From: Pseudorhodoplanes sp049324435
GTDB taxonomy: Bacteria > Pseudomonadota > Alphaproteobacteria > Rhizobiales > Xanthobacteraceae
NCBI GenBank assembly: GCA_049324435.1
Contig: JBMOOQ010000014.1
Coordinates: 19,214-83,213, forward strand
Length of the DNA stretch: 64,000 bases
Direction of reading: 5' to 3'
Shown here: piece by piece, positions 24,319 to 32,817 of the stretch
How the letters are laid out: each line of letters opens with the position of its first letter
Numbering within the stretch: the first letter of the stretch is position 1
Program-made: the position numbers and the translations under genes
The notes under the pieces: generated by a model
What the model was told of the DNA's origin: nothing
Databases searched by the model: none
Seen by the model: only the letters and a program-made list of their open reading frames with translations

Positions 24319-24555
24319 TTACTTCGGGCACCAGGGCTGCCAGCAGACGAACAGCGACGGATACCACTTTCCGTCCGCCCAGCAGCGCTGCATGGTGCAG
24401 CCGGCCGGGCCGCAGGCCGCCGTCTTCAGCGCTCCAGGCGTGCAGGCCGCGGCGGCTTTCTTTTTACCCTTGGCCATGGAGTCGCCGGCCGAACCGGCAA
24501 TCGCCAGCGCAGCAACCGCCGCCACCAGCGCGAATTTCGAGACCATCTTCATCAT
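24319..24555 (-). CDS. Small secreted six-cysteine protein (paralogue 2)
   Basis: 78 residues, signal peptide (~1-28, ending DSMAKG) and a mature domain with six cysteines in the same order as paralogue 1 (CTPG, AACGPAGCTMQRCWADG, VC, WCPK). The two genes are tandem, 144 bases apart, same strand. They share the KG.KKA basic patch after the signal and divergent sequence elsewhere, pointing to an old duplication. Ribosome-binding site GGGGAG precedes MMKMVSKF. Function unknown. Confidence 0.75.
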   Translation of the reverse strand: MMKMVSKFALVAAVAALAIAGSAGDSMAKGKKKAAAACTPGALKTAACGPAGCTMQRCWADGKWYPSLFVCWQPWCPK

Positions 24556-24782
24556 TTGAACAGCTCCCCAGTGAGATGCGGCAGGTCGGCTTCGTCAGCG
24601 CTTTCGCGCACCGATCACCCCGCGCTGCGCCCCGATCGGCCGACCGCTCGCAGCCAAGTTCGCTTGTGTGGGAGTTCCGATGAACCCAGTGTGAATGACG
24701 GAACGAGCTGCAATGGCCCTTTCCGTGCATTTTCGATGCTGCAGCGCGATAATCGATTGGGCGGCCGGGGAGCGAACCCGGC

Positions 24783-24858
24783 GTGGTGGGCGCGACAGGG
24801 ATCGAACCTGTGACCCCTACCATGTCAAGGTAGTGCTCTTCCGCTGAGCTACGCGCCC
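24783..24858 (-). tRNA. tRNA-Val (anticodon GAC)
   Basis: 76 bases on the minus strand: acceptor GGGCGCG pairs with CGCGCCC and the CCA end is encoded. The D-arm begins TAGCTCAGCGGAAGAGC, the anticodon stem-loop is CTACC-TTGACAT-GGTAG, and the T-arm is TTCGATC. The anticodon GAC reads valine GTC/GTT codons. Transcribed away from the methyltransferase gene. No attachment-site duplication of its 3' end was seen in the window. Confidence 0.97.
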
Positions 24859-25055
24859 GTCTCGGTTGTTGGCCGAGGCGCCCCTATAGTCGTTCGCCGG
24901 AGGGGACGCAAGCAACACTGTTCCCCGTATCCGAAAGCCCCCCGTTCCAAAGCTGCCACAAAGGGAATAAGGAACGCGGATAAGGTGTACCCCCATGCAG
25001 CCCGGGCGACGGCCGGGACGCAACCTCACATATATTGCCCTCAGGGAGCCTGCTG

Positions 25056-25835
25056 ATGATTTCGCGTTTGGTATCGCTTCGTCCGACCGTCTATGCCTTG
25101 ACTTTAGCCGCCGGCATTGCCGCCGCAACGGCCGCGCATGCCCAACAGGAGCCGCGGCTCGACGTCATCTATGTTCCGACTCCGCAGGAGGTCGTCGACC
25201 GGATGCTGGAACTCGCCAAGGTCGGACCCGGGGACTACATGATCGACTTCGGCTGCGGCGACGGCCGCATGGTGGTGACCGCCGCCAAACGTGGCGCCCG
25301 CGGATACGGCGTCGACATCAATCCGCAGCGGATCAAGGAAGCGAACGAAAACGCCGCCAAGGCCGGCGTCACCGACAAGGTCGAATTCAAGATCGCCAAT
25401 CTGTTCGAGGAAGACCTGTCGAAGGCCGACGTCATGGCGATGTATTTGCTCACCGACATCAATCTGCGGCTGCGACCGAAGATCCTCGACACCATGAAGC
25501 CCGGGACACGCATCGTGTCGCACGCCTTCGACATGGGCGACTGGAAGCCGGAGGTCCACGAAAACGTCAGCGGCCGGAACGTCTATTTCTGGATTGTACC
25601 CGCCAAGGTCGGCGGCAAATGGCAGGTCGACGGCGCCCAGAAGATGACGCTCGACCTTGATCAGAAGTACCAGTTCTTTACCGGCAAAGCCGACATCGGC
25701 GGCAAGACGGTTGACATCACCGACGGCAAGCTGACGGGCGCCAATATCACGTTCAAGGTGGACGGCAAGACCTATACCGGCAAGGTTTCCGGCGGTTCCA
25801 TCGTTGGCGATGGCTGGAAGGCGACGAAAGCCTAA
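25056..25835 (+). CDS. Exported class I SAM methyltransferase-like protein
   Basis: 259 residues. A convincing signal peptide (residues 1-29, hydrophobic YALTLAAGIAAATA, cleavage after AHA) precedes a Rossmann methyltransferase domain (~40-170): motif I YMIDFGCGDGRMVV at 61-74, the acidic GYGVDINP, then KADVMAMYLLTDIN and the post-motif. The last ~70 residues repeat short beta strands (GGKTVDITDGKLTGANITFKVDGKTYTGKVSGG) and look like a small beta domain. Export of a SAM-dependent enzyme is odd because SAM is cytosolic. The start at ATG 25056 has CAGGGAG upstream; removing the signal would require a start inside the hydrophobic part, and none is present. Confidence 0.82.
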   Translation: MISRLVSLRPTVYALTLAAGIAAATAAHAQQEPRLDVIYVPTPQEVVDRMLELAKVGPGDYMIDFGCGDGRMVVTAAKRGARGYGVDINPQRIKEANENAAKAGVTDKVEFKIANLFEEDLSKADVMAMYLLTDINLRLRPKILDTMKPGTRIVSHAFDMGDWKPEVHENVSGRNVYFWIVPAKVGGKWQVDGAQKMTLDLDQKYQFFTGKADIGGKTVDITDGKLTGANITFKVDGKTYTGKVSGGSIVGDGWKATKA

Positions 25836-25925
25836 GAGCTTTTCCGGACTTCCGGAAACGGACACAATCGGGAAGGACGCTTCCGCATCCTTCCTTTCAT
25901 GTGCGCGGCGCGCAGGACATTTCCC

Positions 25926-27266
25926 ATGACAACGCAAAACTCCGGCGCTCCGCGCGCCACGCTCTCGGTCACCGATGGCGCGTTGATGATGGTGGGCATC
26001 ATCATCGGCATCGGCATCTTCAAGACCCCGCAACTGGTCGCGATGTTCAGCCCCAACGAGGCGGCGTTCGTAGCGCTCTGGATTTGCGGCGGCCTGACCA
26101 CGCTGATCGGCGCACTTGTCTATGCCGAACTTGCCGCGTCCTACCCCTCCACCGGCGGGGAATATCATTTCCTCAGCCGCGCCTACGGATTGCCGGTCGG
26201 CTTTCTGTTCGCCTGGGCGCGCACCACGGTGATCCAGACCGGCGCGATCGCCGCCGTCGCTTTCGTGTTCGGCGATTATGCGCAGGAGCTTTACTCGCTC
26301 GGCAATTACGGCTCGGCCATCTATGGAGCGCTGGCCCTTGTCATCCTGACCCTGCTCAACATCGCCGGCACCTATCAAAGCAAGACCGCGCAGAACATCC
26401 TGACCCTGCTGCTGGTTGCCTCGATGGCGATGATGGTGATCGTGGGTCTGATGAATGTCGGTGCCAAACCACCTGTCGCCTCCGCCGGCAGCGGCCCCGG
26501 CTACGGCATGCTCGGCCTTGCCATGGTGTTCATCCTCCTGACCTACGGCGGCTGGAACGAAGCAGCCTATCTCTCGGGTGACGTCCGCAACGTCGGACGC
26601 GACATGGTCCGCCTTCTGCTGGCAGGCACAGCAATAGTGACGCTGATCTACGTGCTGGTGAATATCGGCTATCTTTACGCGCTCGGCCTTGAGGGCATGC
26701 GCAAGAGCGATGCCATTGCCGCCGACGTCATGCGGTCCGCATTTGGCCCGTCGGGTGCGGCCATCGTCAGCATGATAGTCTGCATCGCCGCCTTGTCGAC
26801 GATGAATGCGACCATCTTCACCGGCGCCCGCCTCTATCATGCCTTGGGCCAGGATCTGTCGCTGTCGCGGCTGCGGGTGTGGGATCAGGTTCGCAACAAT
26901 CCGCGCAATGCCATCATCCTGCAGAGCATCATCGCCTTCGTGCTGATCTGCTTTGGCGCCATGGCGCGTGATGGCTTCAAGGCCATGGTGGAATATACCG
27001 CGCCGGTCTTCTGGTTCTTCCTACTGCTGGTCGGCCTGTCGCTGTTCGTGCTGCGCCGGCGCGACCCCAACCATCCGCGCCCCTTCAAGGTACCGCTCTA
27101 TCCGGTCACCCCGATCCTGTTCTGTCTGGTCTGCGCCTATCTGATCTACTCCAGCCTGGTTTATACGGGACGTGGTGCGCTGTTCGGGATTGCGGTACTG
27201 CTGATCGGAGTGCCGCTGCTCGGCTTCGTGCGCAAGAAGCGGCGCGTGGCCACTGCGGCGGAGTAA
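25926..27266 (+). CDS. APC-superfamily amino acid permease
   Basis: 446 residues with about twelve membrane helices. The APC helix 1 motif VGIIIGIGIFKTP at ~24-36 and the helix 2-3 region (ALVYAELAASYPSTGGEYHFLSRAYG) are typical of LAT/YhdG-like amino acid transporters. Substrate not predictable. It follows the exported methyltransferase gene by 90 bases and precedes an FAD oxidoreductase by 59; all three point the same way. An in-frame ATG nine codons upstream lacks homology, so 25926 was chosen. Confidence 0.9.
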   Translation: MTTQNSGAPRATLSVTDGALMMVGIIIGIGIFKTPQLVAMFSPNEAAFVALWICGGLTTLIGALVYAELAASYPSTGGEYHFLSRAYGLPVGFLFAWARTTVIQTGAIAAVAFVFGDYAQELYSLGNYGSAIYGALALVILTLLNIAGTYQSKTAQNILTLLLVASMAMMVIVGLMNVGAKPPVASAGSGPGYGMLGLAMVFILLTYGGWNEAAYLSGDVRNVGRDMVRLLLAGTAIVTLIYVLVNIGYLYALGLEGMRKSDAIAADVMRSAFGPSGAAIVSMIVCIAALSTMNATIFTGARLYHALGQDLSLSRLRVWDQVRNNPRNAIILQSIIAFVLICFGAMARDGFKAMVEYTAPVFWFFLLLVGLSLFVLRRRDPNHPRPFKVPLYPVTPILFCLVCAYLIYSSLVYTGRGALFGIAVLLIGVPLLGFVRKKRRVATAAE

Positions 27267-27325
27267 GCTAACGTGATCCCCGTCCCGGCGGCGTTGCGCA
27301 GCGACCGGGCCGGCGGAGACTGACC

Positions 27326-28933
27326 GTGAGCGGCAATTACGACATCGTCATCATCGGAGCCGGACATAACGGGCTCGTCTGTGCTGGCTATCTCGGCATG
27401 GCCGGACTGAAGGTGAAGGTGGTCGAGCGCCGGCCGGTGGTTGGCGGCGCGGCTGTGACGGAGGAATTCCATCCGGGATTTCGCAACTCGGTCGCGGCTT
27501 ACACCGTCAGCCTCCTCAACCCGAAGGTGATCCGCGATCTTAATCTCACGTCGCACGGACTGAAGATCGTCGAGCGCCGCGCACTCAATTTCCTGCCAAC
27601 CGAGGACGGCCGCTATCTCCTGACCGGCGAAGGCCGCACCAAGGCCGAGATTGCGAAATTCAGCGAGCGGGACGCCGCCCTTTACGACGACTATGGCACC
27701 GAGCTCGACGCCATCACCGACGTGCTGCGCGATTTTGTGCTGCAGCAGCCGCCCAATCTGGTGGAAGGCTGGAATATGCGCTCGCTGCGTGAAGCACTGC
27801 GGCTCGCCTTTGTCGGCAAGCGGCTGCGCCAGCTCGACCTGGAGCGCCAGCGCGCCTTGCTCGACCTGTTCGCAAAATCCGCAGCGGACTACCTCGACCG
27901 CTTCTTCGAGAGCGATCCGATCAAGGCCGTTCTCGGATTCGATGCGGTGGTCGGCAACTATGCCAGCCCCTACACGCCGAACTCCGCCTATGTGCTGCTG
28001 CACCATTGTTTCGGCGAGGTGAACGGCAAGAAAGGCATCTGGGGCCATGCCATCGGCGGCATGGGTGCGATCACCCAGGCGATGGCGAAATCGGCGCAAG
28101 CACAGGGTGCCGACATCGAGACAAAAGCCGGCGTTCGCGAGGTGCTCGTCGAGAAAGACCGTGCTACCGGCGTCGTGCTGGACGACGGACGGATCATCCG
28201 CGCCCGTGCAATTGTCTCGAACGTCAATCCGCGGCTGCTTTATGAACGCCTGATCCCGGATGTCGCGTTGCCGCCCGCCTTTCTGGCGCGCATGAGGCAC
28301 TGGAAATGCGGCTCCGGGACCTTCCGCATGAATGTCGCGCTGTCCGAATTGCCGAGCTTTAGCGCCCTGCCCGGCCGCGCACTCGCCGATCACCACACCG
28401 CCGGCATCATTATCGCGCCCACGCTTGCCTATATGGATCGCGCCTACGACGATGCGCGCAAGTTCGGCTGGAGCCGCGAACCGATCGTCGAAATGCTGAT
28501 CCCGTCAACGCTCGACGATTCGCTCGCGCCGAAAGGTCAGCATGTCGCGAGCCTGTTCTGCCAGCATGTCGCGCCGGAGTTGCCGGACGGCTCGTCATGG
28601 GACCAGCATCGCGACACCGTCGCCGACCTGATGATCGCGACCGTCGATAAGCATGCACCCGGCTTCAAGCAAAGCGTGATCGCGCGCAAGGCGCTGACGC
28701 CGCTCGATCTCGAACGCGATTTCGGATTGATCGGCGGTGACATTTTCCACGGCGCCATGACGCTCGACCAGATTTTCTCGGCGCGCCCGATGCTCGGCTA
28801 TGCCGATTACCGTTCGCCGCTCGCCGGACTTTACCTGTGCGGATCGGGAACGCATCCCGGAGGAGGCGTCACTGGCGCGCCGGGGCACAATGCGGCAAGG
28901 GTGGTCGCGGGCGACCTGAAGCGTCGGTTGTAA
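27326..28933 (+). CDS. FAD-dependent oxidoreductase (phytoene dehydrogenase-like, PYROXD2 type)
   Basis: 535 residues of COG1233. The dinucleotide-binding motif IVIIGAGHNGLVCAGYLGMAG spans ~6-26, followed by VVERRPVVGGAAVTEEFHPGF. The C-terminal FAD motif is GLYLCGSGTHPGGGVTGAPGHNAARVV. Family members desaturate or oxidise hydrophobic substrates; PYROXD2-like bacterial proteins lack an assigned reaction. There are no other carotenoid genes nearby, so carotenoid synthesis is not implied. Start GTG at 27326. The stop codon abuts the stop codon of the convergent hydrolase gene with no base between. Confidence 0.88.
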   Translation: MSGNYDIVIIGAGHNGLVCAGYLGMAGLKVKVVERRPVVGGAAVTEEFHPGFRNSVAAYTVSLLNPKVIRDLNLTSHGLKIVERRALNFLPTEDGRYLLTGEGRTKAEIAKFSERDAALYDDYGTELDAITDVLRDFVLQQPPNLVEGWNMRSLREALRLAFVGKRLRQLDLERQRALLDLFAKSAADYLDRFFESDPIKAVLGFDAVVGNYASPYTPNSAYVLLHHCFGEVNGKKGIWGHAIGGMGAITQAMAKSAQAQGADIETKAGVREVLVEKDRATGVVLDDGRIIRARAIVSNVNPRLLYERLIPDVALPPAFLARMRHWKCGSGTFRMNVALSELPSFSALPGRALADHHTAGIIIAPTLAYMDRAYDDARKFGWSREPIVEMLIPSTLDDSLAPKGQHVASLFCQHVAPELPDGSSWDQHRDTVADLMIATVDKHAPGFKQSVIARKALTPLDLERDFGLIGGDIFHGAMTLDQIFSARPMLGYADYRSPLAGLYLCGSGTHPGGGVTGAPGHNAARVVAGDLKRRL

Positions 28934-29596
28934 CTACCCCCGCCGCGTTTCCTTCCGTTTCGCAACGCGCGTGCGCACGTGCGTGTGGGTAATGTCGTAG
29001 ACCTGCTGCATCACGATCTGCTGGAGTTGCGGCGCGTTGTCGATATTGCCGTGGCTCAGCCTTGGATCGTTGGACAGATTGATGTTCTGAAATTGGCCGG
29101 TGAAGCCCGCGGGTTCGATAGCCGGGCGGCCGAAGCCGTTATTCTGATAGAAATTCTCGAACCGCTGCACGTTGAGCGGCACCTGGAGATTCTCGGTGAT
29201 GTCGAACGTCACGGCCAGATCGACCGGTATCGCCTGAGACGCAAGCCGGTCGGCCACTTGCACCACGGCGTTCGAGCCGAGCGAATGTCCGATCAGAATG
29301 ATATGCGCGTCATCGCCGTTGGCATGACCTGAAATGATGTCGCTGGCAATCTGGTCCACATCGGTCCAGCTCCAGAGCGTAACATTGGAATAGCCCTGCG
29401 CCTTGAATTGCGCGGCCATCTGATCCATGCCGGTCGAGAACACGCCAAACAAACCGCGGATCAGATAAATTTGTGCCGCCTCGACCGTCGTGGCCGGGGC
29501 GCGCGGCGGTCGCTGTGCCAATGCACCGGCCGGCATGGCGCCAAGAGCGGCCGCTGCGGCGAAAAACGTGAAGTCGCGGCGTGTCAGACCCGTCAT
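28934..29596 (-). CDS. Exported alpha/beta-hydrolase (lipase-like)
   Basis: 220 residues. A Tat-like signal begins TRRDFTFFAAAAALGAMPAG, cleaved near ALAQ. The alpha/beta-hydrolase nucleophile elbow GHSLG (103-107, S105) follows a DAHIILI strand; the early strand IYLIRGLFGVFSTGMDQM gives the oxyanion-hole region. The catalytic acid and histidine are not clear by eye (HGN near residue 182 is a candidate). The C-terminus is basic (RTRVAKRKETRRG). The substrate is unknown. It follows cpdR on the same strand, 78 bases downstream. Confidence 0.78.
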   Translation of the reverse strand: MTGLTRRDFTFFAAAAALGAMPAGALAQRPPRAPATTVEAAQIYLIRGLFGVFSTGMDQMAAQFKAQGYSNVTLWSWTDVDQIASDIISGHANGDDAHIILIGHSLGSNAVVQVADRLASQAIPVDLAVTFDITENLQVPLNVQRFENFYQNNGFGRPAIEPAGFTGQFQNINLSNDPRLSHGNIDNAPQLQQIVMQQVYDITHTHVRTRVAKRKETRRG

Positions 29597-29674
29597 CGGC
29601 GGTATCCCTCGCGAATGTCCGAAGGGACTTTAAGCCTGACCCGACGACCTGCTCAAGAAGACAGACGTGCCGTT

Positions 29675-30046
29675 TCAGGCCGCCAGCATCTTTTGGACCT
29701 CATTGACGAGGTCGCGCAGATGAACCGGCTTCGACAGCACCTTGGCGTGCTTGGGCGCCTGTGAATCCGCATTCAGGGCAACGGCCGCGAAGCCAGTGAT
29801 GAACATGATCTTGATGTCGGGATCGAGCTCCGAGGCACGGCGAGCAAGCTCAATGCCGTCCATTTCCGGCATGACGATATCGGTCAGCAGCAGTTCGAAC
29901 GGTTCCTCGCGGAGCCGCTGATAGGCCGAAAGTCCATTGTCGTACGATACGACATTGAAGCCCGCATTCTGCAACGCCTTGACCAGAAACCGCCGCATGT
30001 CGGTATCGTCTTCGGCAAGCAGGATTTTCGGCAGATCGTTACTCAT
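29675..30046 (-). CDS. cpdR: CpdR-type single-domain response regulator
   Basis: 123 residues forming one receiver domain: acidic pair ILLAEDD, phospho-acceptor D56 (LLLTDIVMPEMDGIELA) and the lysine VLSKPVHLRDLVNEVQKMLAA. The conserved ITGFAAVALN segment and the C-terminal LRDLV.EV.KMLAA are the CpdR signature. In Caulobacter, unphosphorylated CpdR delivers substrates to the ClpXP protease and so controls CtrA removal; phosphorylation comes from the CckA-ChpT relay. Start MSNDLPK at 30046, with a poor ribosome-binding site; the frame remains open upstream to 30205 without homology. It is divergent from the N-formylglutamate amidohydrolase gene. Confidence 0.93.
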   Translation of the reverse strand: MSNDLPKILLAEDDTDMRRFLVKALQNAGFNVVSYDNGLSAYQRLREEPFELLLTDIVMPEMDGIELARRASELDPDIKIMFITGFAAVALNADSQAPKHAKVLSKPVHLRDLVNEVQKMLAA

Positions 30047-30321
30047 ACATTTAACCGATATCTTGGCCCGGCTCTCAAGAGCGGCCTGAGCTTCCATGTC
30101 CGGGGCGAAGTTTGCAAGATGGCGCTGCCGGTAGCCGGCGGCGGCCGTCATCCCTGCCCCGTGTTCCATTAGCGCGGTCGCGGGTAAATATCGGGTGAAA
30201 GTCACGTGCCAGGCAGCGAAAGACGTTCAAAAAAAGCGCTCCGGACATGAAAAGGGATACCGGAACGGGCGTCCCCAGCCTATGTTGCAGCTGCAGCATG
30301 ATCGAACAGATTTGCCGGTTG

Positions 30322-31206
30322 ATGACGGTCTCGGACGAATTCTCTCCCGCCTTTGACGTGATCGAGCCCGACCGCTGGCGCGGTCCGGTGGTCTTCAACT
30401 CGCCGCATAGCGGCTCGGTTTATCCGCGTTCATTCTTGATGTCGGCCAGGCTCGACCATGCGACCCTGCGGCGCTCGGAAGATTCGTTCGTGGACGAATT
30501 GATCGCCGGCGTGGTCACACGCGGCTATCCGATGATGCGGGCGCATTTCCCGCGCTGTTACGTCGATGTCAACCGCGAGCCCTACGAACTCGACCCGCGC
30601 ATGTTCGACGGCCGGCTGCCGTCCTTTGCCAATACGCGATCGATGCGGGTCGCCGGCGGTCTCGGCACGGTGGCCCGCGTTGTTGGCGATGCCCAGGAGA
30701 TTTACGATCAGCGCATATCCGTGGACGATGCGCTGCGCCGGATCGAAAGTCTGTACAAGCCGTATCACCGCGCGCTCCGCAAATTATTCACCCGCGTCCA
30801 CGCCGATTTCGGCGCGGCGGTATTGATCGACTGCCATTCGATGCCATCGGCGGCCGGCTCGCGCGATGACCGGCCGCGGGCCGACGTGGTGATCGGCGAC
30901 CGGTACGGGACCAGCTGCGTGCCTGCGGTGGCCGATACTGCCGAGAGCGTGCTACGCTCGCTCGGCTATTCGGTCAGCCGCAACAAGCCCTATGCCGGCG
31001 GCTTTATCACCGAGCATTACGGCAATCCCGCCGCCGGGCTGCATGCGGTGCAGATCGAGCTGAACCGCGCGCTCTATATGGATGAGCGGACCCACGAGCG
31101 GATTTCCGGCTTCCGGCGCCTCGCGGCCGATATCGAGACGCTGGCCGACGAAATCGCCGCGATCCCGCTGGAAGAGCTGCGGCCTTACCGCGCCGCAGCC
31201 GAGTAA
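30322..31206 (+). CDS. N-formylglutamate amidohydrolase family protein
   Basis: 294 residues with the FGase signature: VVFNSPHSGSVYP near the N-terminus, CYVDVNREPYELDPRMF with the RxPxElD metal/substrate motif, and VLIDCHSMPS followed by ITEHYGNPAAGLHAVQIELNRALYM. The family hydrolyses N-formylglutamate to formate and glutamate (last step of one histidine degradation route), but many members act on unknown N-acyl amino acids, and no other hut gene is nearby. The start could be ATG 30322 or ATG 30298; neither has a good ribosome-binding site. A divergent neighbour of cpdR. Confidence 0.87.
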   Translation: MTVSDEFSPAFDVIEPDRWRGPVVFNSPHSGSVYPRSFLMSARLDHATLRRSEDSFVDELIAGVVTRGYPMMRAHFPRCYVDVNREPYELDPRMFDGRLPSFANTRSMRVAGGLGTVARVVGDAQEIYDQRISVDDALRRIESLYKPYHRALRKLFTRVHADFGAAVLIDCHSMPSAAGSRDDRPRADVVIGDRYGTSCVPAVADTAESVLRSLGYSVSRNKPYAGGFITEHYGNPAAGLHAVQIELNRALYMDERTHERISGFRRLAADIETLADEIAAIPLEELRPYRAAAE

Positions 31207-31265
31207 ACTACACGGCTCATCTGCCCTTGCCTTCGCACCCGGCGGACGGCAAGCTTCCCGCCTTC

Positions 31266-31297
31266 AAGAAAAAGGGCCGCTAGCGAGCTAGCGGCCC
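31266..31297 (-). terminator. Intrinsic terminator of the MFS transporter gene
   Basis: GGGCCGCTAGC-TC-GCTAGCGGCCC on the minus strand (11-bp perfect stem) is followed by TTTTTCTTG. It lies 119 bases after the MFS stop codon. A second small hairpin AATGTGC-GAA-GCACATT (31335-31352 region) stands in the same gap, function unclear. Confidence 0.8.
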
Positions 31298-31415
31298 AAG
31301 TCTAGGGAGGAAACGCCCAAGGAGGGCGGCGGGAATGTGCGAAGCACATTGCCGCGCTGCAGCAATATTGCATTGCGTCGCACCAAAAGCAAGAGGAAAT
31401 GTCAGATATACTGAC

Positions 31416-32678
31416 CTATTCCCCGTCCTGGGGATTTCGTCGCGGATCGCGCGAAAACAAATAAATCAAGCAGGCCAATAGGATAACGCCAGCCTGGAAG
31501 CCGAAAACCGCGCGATATGCATCTAATGCATACCCCCCGCTCGTTGCGGGAAACAGATCAATTATCAATCCGGTCACGGTCTGGCAGACGAACACGCCTC
31601 CTATCGTACCAATATTCATGAGAGTCATGCCGCGCCCGGCGAGGTGAGCCGGGAATAGAGACTTGCCGTGTGCGATCAGCACCGTCACGACGGCCGGGAA
31701 GAGCCCGATCGCAACGAACCACAGCAGCAGGACGAGCGGCGGGAAAACGCCGACCAAGGCCGCAAGTCCCAGCGTGCCTGCCGTCAGCAGATGGCCGGTC
31801 AGGACCGGAATCTTGTAACTCTTGAACAGCCGGTCGGTCGGCCCCCACAGAAAAGCGCCGACGATCTGCGCGACCACGGCAATGAACAGCATGTTGCCGC
31901 GTTCGGTCAGGCTGTAGCCGTAGATATGGGTCAGATACGGCCCGCCCCACAGACCGACCACGACGACGAAGCTCGAATAGCTGGCAAGTTGCAGAGCAAA
32001 GACCGTCCAGAAGGAGCGGACGCGAACGGCCGCGAGCGTTCCGGCAAAACTGGCGCCGAAGGTCTCTCTGCCCGCCGGTCTGTCGCTTCGGTCATCCTGC
32101 ACAACCGCAGCGACAAGAGCTGCCGCTGCCAAGACCAGCGCGGCGATCCCGATGAAACTGATTCGCCATCCGATCATTGCCACCGCGAATGCAAAGGGCG
32201 CAGTGGCCAGCAACGTGCCGAGCGTGCCCAGCCCCATCTGCAGTCCGACCATGGTCGCGAACCGGTCCGGCGGATAGCGTTTGGCATAGAGCGCGAGCGG
32301 CGCCATGAGGTAGCAGGACGAGCCGAGGCCCATCAGCACCCGGGCACAGATCAGCCAGAATGGTGAGTAAGCGAACGCGAACATCAGGGTTCCGGCGATC
32401 GCGATCGCCGCACAGACCAGCATGCAGCGGCGCGGACCGTAGCGGTCGAGTGCAATCCCGAGCGGTATTTGCGCGGCGGCGAAGGAAAAAAAGAACACGC
32501 TCGCCAGCAGGCCGACTTCTTTGGCTGACAAATCGAGTTCCTGCGCCAGATCGGGCGCAATCACGCCGACCGAGTTCCGCAGGAACTGGCTGACGATGTA
32601 GATGCCGCCGAGCGCCGTCACGAGCACGACGGTTTCGCGCGTCGCGATAGGCGACCGGCGTGCAACGTCCGCTGTCAT
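31416..32678 (-). CDS. MFS transporter
   Basis: 420 residues with twelve membrane helices. The MFS motif between helices 2 and 3 is LGIALDRYGPRRCML, and helix 5 and the central loop (VVQDDRSDRPAGRETF) follow the usual plan. Substrate unknown; the short central loop and sequence resemble NNP/hexuronate-type or uncharacterised symporters rather than drug pumps. Start MTADVARR at 32678 chosen over an upstream frame extension rich in Arg/Cys. It shares a 139-base divergent upstream region with hisN. Confidence 0.88.
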   Translation of the reverse strand: MTADVARRSPIATRETVVLVTALGGIYIVSQFLRNSVGVIAPDLAQELDLSAKEVGLLASVFFFSFAAAQIPLGIALDRYGPRRCMLVCAAIAIAGTLMFAFAYSPFWLICARVLMGLGSSCYLMAPLALYAKRYPPDRFATMVGLQMGLGTLGTLLATAPFAFAVAMIGWRISFIGIAALVLAAAALVAAVVQDDRSDRPAGRETFGASFAGTLAAVRVRSFWTVFALQLASYSSFVVVVGLWGGPYLTHIYGYSLTERGNMLFIAVVAQIVGAFLWGPTDRLFKSYKIPVLTGHLLTAGTLGLAALVGVFPPLVLLLWFVAIGLFPAVVTVLIAHGKSLFPAHLAGRGMTLMNIGTIGGVFVCQTVTGLIIDLFPATSGGYALDAYRAVFGFQAGVILLACLIYLFSRDPRRNPQDGE

Positions 32679-32817
32679 TGATCCCGGCCCTGAGCGGTTG
32701 TGTGCAATCAAGCGCGGCCGTGTTGGCACGCGCCTGCACGCACTGCAAGACAACCCTTCGGTTGCCCGTTATCCCACTATTCGATAGGTGAGAACGGTAA
32801 CGGGTGCGGCGGGGACC

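Noticed and set aside
24783..24858. tRNA-Val as an integration site of a genomic island
   Set aside because: No duplicate of the tRNA 3' end and no integrase gene were found on either side in the window.
25104..26840. A 578-codon open frame on the minus strand opposite the methyltransferase and APC permease
   Set aside because: It spans two clear plus-strand genes and their gap and has shadow-type composition (Asp/His/Arg-rich).
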